Of a stretch of DNA of 64,000 bases, positions 57,534 to 64,000 are shown piece by piece (position 1 is the first letter of the stretch; every line of letters begins with the position of its first letter). The notes beneath the pieces are model-generated. The model made no database searches and was not told where the DNA came from. It was given only the letters and a program-made list of their open reading frames with translations. Source of the DNA: Persicaria tinctoria (lineage: Eukaryota; Streptophyta; Magnoliopsida; Caryophyllales; Polygonaceae). Location of the stretch: the NCBI GenBank assembly GCA_037127255.1, contig JBANSL010000005.1, positions 82,589,160 to 82,653,159 on the forward strand. Reading direction: 5' to 3'. Both the position numbers and the translations under genes were made by a program.

Positions 57534-57936
57534 CAGAAGGATTAGTGATGCAATCTTTTAATAATTTTAGGGATTTAAATGAAAAGAATGAAAGATTAAG
57601 AATTAAATCGAAAACACATAAAAGGTTTGGGACTGTTCACATAATTTACCCATCTTTTTGTTACCAAAAAAATGCGAAACGCTCCACAGATTTGCCGACC
57701 AAATAGAAAAACAAAAGAAAAAAAGTTGAAAAGCGAAACAAACGCTCAAAACCTCGAAAGCAGTAACCCCCCCAACTTCGCTCCCTTTTCGCGCTTTTGC
57801 TTTTCGATTCCTAGCCACTCTCCTCCGGCACCGGCGAAGCGCCGTCCTCTCCGTCGGCGATTCTATTCTATCCCTCCCTATCCCTCGTTCATTTGGCTGA
57901 ACTTCCTTCCCAAATGCTATGAGATGAGACAGGAGG

Positions 57937-60900
57937 ATGGAGCCTGTCGCGCTCGAACTCGAACGCCTTCGCCGCGATCGACAGAAGCTTCTCGAATTCA
58001 TCATCTCCTCTGACTTGATCTGCCAAGTCCGCTCGCCGGCCGGTGACCCTGCTCCTGTCTCCGCCGCTGACCTTGACTACATCAGCGCTGATTACGTGCT
58101 TCGATGTGCCAACTCAGGTTGCTCAGCTAAATTTTAGTCTTCGTTGTTATGTCTTCTCAAGATTTGTGCGTTTGCTGTTGTTAGACTAGTGTTTGATTTT
58201 TTTGTTGTTTCAATTTTTGTTCAGGCGGAGTTTTGGACATTTCTGAGGGCTCCGAGCATTTTCACTTGGAATCAGCTTATCCGATAATGGTAAAAATTCT
58301 GACCTACGCTGCTTTAGATTTATACTCTTGACTGATTTTAGTATTTTAGAACTTTGGATTTTTTTTTTTTTTTGGCATGGACATTGAGAGGTTTAGCTTG
58401 TTGTGGCATTTGGTTGAAGTTTAGGTACGGTATTGGAATGAAGAAATGGAATGGGAGTTTGGGACTTGATAGATTATTTTAGATGTTTGGTTAGATTGTG
58501 GAATCATGTTGGAATGCAATTAGAGACAAGCATCCATGGTGGGATACGGGAAAGTTGGTTGTTTAAGGAACTGGTTTCAAAATTCAAAAGCGCAAAACTG
58601 ACACTAGGTATGGGGTCTCAAATCCATTCATAATACATCCCATTTCTCGCAACCAAATAACATCTAGGTTTTTGTTCTTTTTTTTTTCCCCACTTTTTGA
58701 ATGGATGTTTCTATTTTGCACCATTTTCTTATGGGTTCTATTGTTTTCTGAGTTCTCCGTCTAAATAAGGATTAGTATTTGGTGTTTGGAGATTAACTTG
58801 TGGGCGTGGATAATAATTATCTTTGAGCACCTTTATCAATTCAACAAAAAGAGGTGAAATCCCCTCTTTGGGCATGCTCTTAGCTTTCATTGTGAGTGAG
58901 AGAGGACTTTACCTGTTTTATTGAATTGATACAGGTTTTTCCTTGGTTAGATGTTGCCTTTGTTTCTTAGAATGCTGGTTTGAAAGGTCTAAAAGAGTCT
59001 GCTTAATGGTTCAATGTGCAGGTTCATTCTCAGTCTAAGACTTCTTATTTTACGCTATCAGACCCTAATTGGTCTGGATCTCCCCCTCGGCGTGAGCCCC
59101 CTTCAGTTGATTTGGGACATAATCATATACCACATTCATCCGACATGAAAGAAGAGAACTCACAAGAGAGTAGTTCGGTGGCCAAATGCAGTAATCAAGC
59201 TAAGCATGCAAGGCAGAGATGTTTGAAACCTGTCAGAAATGTTCCTTCACTAGGTTTACCCCCACTAAAAACAGGTATCCCCACACTAATATCTTGCAGT
59301 CTTATTTAATATGCGCTGTTCCACTTGGTAGACATCTTTGAAAGAAACAAAATGACGTGATAAGATTTTTTTTATTGGGTCCTAACCTATTGAGCAGTTT
59401 TTGCTTTCAGCCTTTCACCTTTGTCTTGTTTTATTTGATGCCTAGAGTGTCCATATTTGAGTCAACTGATGTATAATTCTAGGAATTTTGAAAAGGAATG
59501 TCACAGGATGACTTGCGGGAGTCAGCCTATGAAATACTACTCGCATGCATGGTTTTGTCTGGGTACTTTATCTCTCTCTCCTCCTCCCTTTTTCCTTCTC
59601 TGTCCATATGCAGGTTAATCGGCACTTAAAGTCCCTGTCGCAGCTTTGAATTCTTTCCCTTATTTCGTTTATATTCTTCACTAAGGTGATCCACTCTTTG
59701 TTTTTGTTTCTGCTATTTAGGATTGAAGTATTACCTGACCAAGACAAGGTAAAAGAAAGAAGTTCTAAACTTCTTTCAGGTTTCAAGAGTAAAAAAGACA
59801 GAGATAAAGTACTTCCAAAGTCTCGGTCTCAGCAGAGAACTTTTGCTTTGATTGATAACATTCGCCTCCAAATGCAGGCTAGTCTCTTTGTCTTTCTCTT
59901 TTCTACTGTCTGTCAATTACTCATAGGCTCTTGCTTGTATCATGTGCCACCATCATAGAATTCATACTTGATGCTTCAGAAGAATATGGGGGTGTGTCTT
60001 TCCAGATTTTCAAGCTTTTTCTTAAGGAGTACTATTAGAAAATGGACGAAGGGAAGGAAAGAGAAGAGAAAAGGAAAAAGATGGAAGTAGAAAGAATGAG
60101 CAGGATGATGGAAAATCCAGAGGATGTTTTGTGTGGCAATCTCCTATGAATGTGTTATGCTCATCAAATCTACTGTTTGAGAACCTGTTTAATGCTTCCC
60201 AAGTCCCAACCCATCCCTTGTACATCTTTGTGGCAAGCATGTTTTTGCTGCACTCCCTATTGGAGAGGGAAAGGTCTGCGTTTGATTTGTAACCTTTTGC
60301 AATTCTTAGGTGAATCAGATCTTTCTTTAGATTTTTCATTGCAATGATATATTTTCTGAATTGACTGTCTTGTTGTCATAATGGATTCCAAATAAATAGC
60401 TTATGCTCATTTAGGTTGCTTATAAGCATCTTTTGTATTCTAATAAATAGTAATCTTTTAGCCTTCCTTGAGATGATATTTATTTTTCCAATTATCATTT
60501 ATGAATCTTTCACTAGGTTTCTGAAGCAATGGATTTATGCATCCGGAAAAAACTGATGGGAAGCATTTCAAGGTTGTCAGGAGGACAAGTCAGTGTTGTA
60601 CAGATCGTCCTGGGGCTCTTGAATAACACTTCTAGATCCAAATTTCATAATGAGAAGGCTTACATTCAATGGAAGAAACGACAGGTAGTAGCAATGACAG
60701 TTGCATATTAAGAATGCAATGCTTTCTATTTATTTTGTTGCGTGGTTTATGTGGATGTATTTAGGAGTGGGCACTAACTTGCAGCTTATTGCTCATGCTC
60801 AATGAGAGGATTGAGTGCTGATTTCTCCTCGTAAAGTACTGCTGAAAGGATTAACCCTCTTAATCCATAGTAAAACTATAAAAACATTAATAGACAGACG

Positions 60901-63900
60901 ACTTAGAACTGTAGAAGATTCCTGACTTGATCCAGCTTAGCATTTGTTACCCTGCTAGCTCATTGCTTGATTCATTTTCCTGACTACAAAGCCTATGTGT
61001 TTGATAATACCTGCGGTTGAATAAGCTATACATTGAAATATTCTCTATTTTGAAGCATATGGTAACTAGATACATGCTCTGATTTTGGCAGTGTTTGGTG
61101 ATTTATATGCTCAAGTGAGATTCGTATGAGGGTCCTTGTCTTTATTGCTTCTGTTGAAGGGCATTACTAAGTGACATTCGCAAATGTGTATGTACAAGTC
61201 TACTCAACCTTGGTTTTTCTTATCATGCTGACTTTTTTGGTCTTAGGCAAATGTCTTGGAAGAGTTGCTATGTTCTCCAACTCATTGTTCCACAGTTGAA
61301 CATGCAACTATCAATTATTCAATTGGAAAGATCAGACATGCGCGGGTATGTTCTTTTGCAAACTGGGGTTGAATAACTCGTTAATAGTTTATTTATTCTC
61401 ATGTATGCAATATAGTTGGATGTTGTGTAGAAATATACTAAACTACCGTCCTGAATATTTCTGTGATGTTTAATGCTTGAAATTAAGTTATGAATCCATT
61501 CATTTTCCTTTCTGTACAATATACTGCAGGAATGGGATGAGATGTCTTCCAGTGAGAGAGCTGAGGTTTTAGATTCCATAAACTCTGCTTCAAAAGCACT
61601 GCCTTTACCTGGAAATGGACAATCTCTCATTGGAGACCAAACCAGTCACGAGGCAGCTAGTTACCATTTGAAAATACGTATTTATGAGAAATTGCTGTAT
61701 ATTGTCTTTGACATCCTTGATGAAGCTCAAATTATAGCGGTAATATCAAATTGATTCTTTATACACTTATTTGGTATATTTTATTAAGTTAATGATGTTA
61801 TTGATGATACCATTATAAATAACAGGAGGCCGATGATGTTCTGAAGCATGTCAAGCTAACCTGGTCTACTCTTGGAATCAATCAGATAATTCATGATACA
61901 ATGTTTGGTTGGGTGCTTTTCAAGCAGGTATAATTGTTTGCTAGGAGCAATACTGGATCCTTGGGCTGGGTGCCACAAGGTTGTGTTACAGTGTCATCTA
62001 GCACACGAACTTGGCACATTTTTTTGTGTGTCCATGAACAACAAGAGTTTTTAGGGGGTAATAAAATGATTACAAAACAACTCTTATAACTTATAAAGTG
62101 AAAGAATCCCCAATGGTGGGGTGCCCCAAAACTTCTCTTTCCCTTGCTCATCCGTCCACCTCACTTTCCACTAACTTTATTCTCAACTCTCCCCAATTCA
62201 TTTTTCACTTCAAATCACCTTTTCCATCTCACCTCCAATAAAAAAGCAATAAAAATGATTTATTATAGGGACATATGGCATCATTTAATTGGTTTCGAAT
62301 TTGGGAAGGTTCCCAATATATTGAGGCACCCGAAAATTGGGGAGGTTGTCCACAATGTTCTGAGTACCCAAATCGGATGAAAAAGTAAAATGGGGAGGTT
62401 GGTTCCCCACCATTGGGATTTGGGGATGCTAGCTATCTACAAATTTTATGCAAATATTTTAATACTATTTTGTTAAAGTTTGAGGTAATTGCCTTTGCCG
62501 AAAAGTTACAGTATTTTAATAAAAAATATCCTTAAGATCTTAAAGAATGGTTCCTTATATTTGAAAATGGTTTGGAACTGTCAAGGAGCCAATGTTCTTC
62601 CTGTAAAGTGCATACAAGAATTCAAGTTTCTCTTTGTTTTGCTTGCATGCTTCTGTGATTGTCCATTTTCTATGTGAATTAGATTGTATTATACGTGATC
62701 TATGTATTATTCTCATTTTTGTTTCTCACACCTTGCATTCTTGAAGTTTGTCCAAACAGATGAGGATGAACTGCTAGATTATGCGGCTCATCAGCTACAG
62801 AAAGTTCTGGCTGCTACTCCCTGTGATAGTGAAGAAATAAAAGAAAGGCAGTATCAGGTTTCCTTGGAATGTAATGGGCATATCATTCAGTCTGGTTTGG
62901 TGCCAGCTATATTCTTCTCCATCACTCTTTGGTGTGATGGGATACTTGATGATTATCATCTGCACTTTGGACAGGTAATAGGACATTTCTTAAATTTATC
63001 CAGTTACGCTACTGCTGGTTTTGTCCTATTATTTCAGTTTCGGTTTCTAGAATGCTTTATCTGACAATATAATGAAAATTTTCAGAAACCTTCTGAATTT
63101 AAAAGGCTGATGACCTTTGCTTTGACAGTCGGTGTTTTTGTTCCAAATAAACGCGGTGAGGTTAGTTCTAAATTCTGATGCTACTCAGAATTATTTCCTT
63201 CTCATTGACGTGAACCTTTAGAACAATGTTGCCAACTCATTATGGTTATCTTTTGTTGTAGATAATAAAATCTGGAAGCAGTGATAAAATTGCTTGCAAA
63301 AGGGTAAAGACATATATCAAAAGATCTGTTCAGGCTGCATATGTTCGAGTAAGTAATAAAAAAACACAGTTCTTTATTGTCATTTTTAAGGAATTGGTTT
63401 AAGATGGTGTATTCAGTTTTGTCATTGATGTTCTCAGGTGGCTGATAGTTTGGATTTTAAGTCTAAATTGGAGAGCACTCATCCTTTAGTGCTTTTAGCC
63501 GATAATTTAAAGTTGATTATTCATAAAGAAGTCACTGTATTTTGCCCAGTAATGCATCAATGGTATACTGAAGCTGGGAAAATCTCTTCTACCTTGTTGC
63601 ACCAAGTGTTTGGTGAAAGACTGGTTAGTCCACTTTGCATTATACGAGACTGTGTATTTTGCTTCTGGAAACTATTATAGAACCTAATGAACTTCTTTTT
63701 GCTCAAATCAGAAACCATTTGTCGAGGAAATCTCTTCTTTTTCTCAAGATGCTAAGCTGATACTCTCTGCTGCATATATGCTAGACCAAGAATTGGCTAA
63801 ACTTCATATGTTGGCAAGTGAAGGAAATGACAACACTCAGCAGCCTATTCATGTTCTGGATCATTACAATGTAAGCAAGTCTTGGGTGAATGGTGGACCT

Positions 63901-64000
63901 TCATAGGCCCACCTTAGTTTGCCATCTCCTCTTGCTGTGGATTGTGATTAGTATTATCATTTTTATCTTTTTCTATTTTGAAGTGAAATCAATTTAGTTT
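57937..64000 (+). CDS. DUF810 / MUN-domain protein (Munc13-like, PATROL1 family), 5' part
   Basis: Fourteen exons join in frame into 679 codons before the window ends: 57937-58117, 58225-58289, 59022-59274, 59496-59562, 59721-59877, 60517-60684, 61247-61345, 61530-61739, 61826-61927, 62747-62974, 63086-63160, 63262-63348, 63438-63623, 63712-63870. Diagnostic blocks: LELERLRRDRQKLLEFI, DLDYISADYVL, GGVLDISEG, SGSPPRREPP, DDLRESAYEILLA, CIRKKLMG, GKIRHAREWDEMS, ASKALPLPG and the EADDVLKHVKLTW segment. The protein most resembles the Arabidopsis DUF810 member At4g11670 from memory of the family. Relatives such as PATROL1 tether exocytic vesicles and help deliver H+-ATPase to the plasma membrane. 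The intron 5 donor is GC (CAG|GCTAGT) instead of GT; the acceptor of exon 4 is AAAAG. No frame break was found. The gene continues to the right. Confidence 0.92.
62106..62417. mobile_element. MITE in an intron of the DUF810 gene
   Basis: Within intron 9 (61928-62746) the sequence from CCCCAATGGTGGGGTGCC to GGTTCCCCACCATTGGG forms inverted ends around a 310-bp AT-rich, non-coding body. A 3-bp target duplication is possible but not clear. It should be spliced out with the intron. Confidence 0.65.

Noticed and set aside
59463..59496. Exon 4 acceptor of the DUF810 gene at TTCTAG or at GTCACAG
   Set aside because: Both give an immediate stop or wrong phase after exon 3; only the AAAAG acceptor at 59495 gives the conserved DDLRESAYEILLA in frame.

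Overview
The window is nuclear DNA of a eudicot plant. The evidence is AT-rich intergenic sequence, intron-containing genes of plant-only families (PAS-Raf kinase, RING-H2 ATL, CC-NB-ARC-LRR, DUF26/Gnk2, DUF810/MUN), a plant tRNA-Val, and plant transposon classes with recognisable target-site duplications (TSDs). The species cannot be named from the sequence alone. No rRNA, CRISPR or organellar block was seen. Exons were read by hand from splice consensus, reading-frame continuity and family motifs, without RNA data.

Layout. 1-5985: decayed L1-clade LINE on the minus strand. 6000-14111: mostly transposon-derived, with a foldback MITE, three GGGTC-rich hAT-type elements, a 1.6 kb CACTA-like element and a tRNA-derived SINE with a 13-bp TSD. 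14398-15909: secreted DUF26 protein gene interrupted by a 600-bp MULE-type element; its last part encodes a defensin-like cysteine motif. 16120-17260: inverted partial copy of the DUF810 gene found at the far right end. 18371-23132: intact 14-exon PAS-domain Raf-like kinase. 23495-24295: tRNA-Val and a decayed second copy. 25419-27410: rhomboid-like protease (minus) with a one-base frameshift. 28.4-37.8 kb: gene fragments (USP, RBP45/47), MITEs, a MULE, a GC-rich island and weak small-gene candidates. 38110-39315: intact single-exon ATL RING-H2 ligase (minus).

40-51.5 kb: transposon-dense, with a copia remnant, a MULE-type element, Helitron-like sequence and a young complete Ty1-copia element (44890-49960). 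A second copy of the ATL upstream flank is split by about 9 kb of these insertions. 52657-55548: CC-NB-ARC-LRR immune receptor with a one-base frameshift in the coiled-coil region. 55.9-57.5 kb: LINE RNase H fragment and a tiny LTR element with a MITE nested in one LTR. 57937 to the right edge: first 14 exons of a DUF810/MUN-domain gene, running out of the window.

The genes do not form a pathway; this is ordinary plant gene order with heavy transposon traffic. Points that stand out are the DUF26 plus defensin-like chimera, the transposon precisely placed in its coding sequence, the inverted DUF810 copy that keeps a GT splice donor where the resident gene has GC, the split ATL flank, and several single-base breaks in otherwise intact genes, which may be real or assembly errors.
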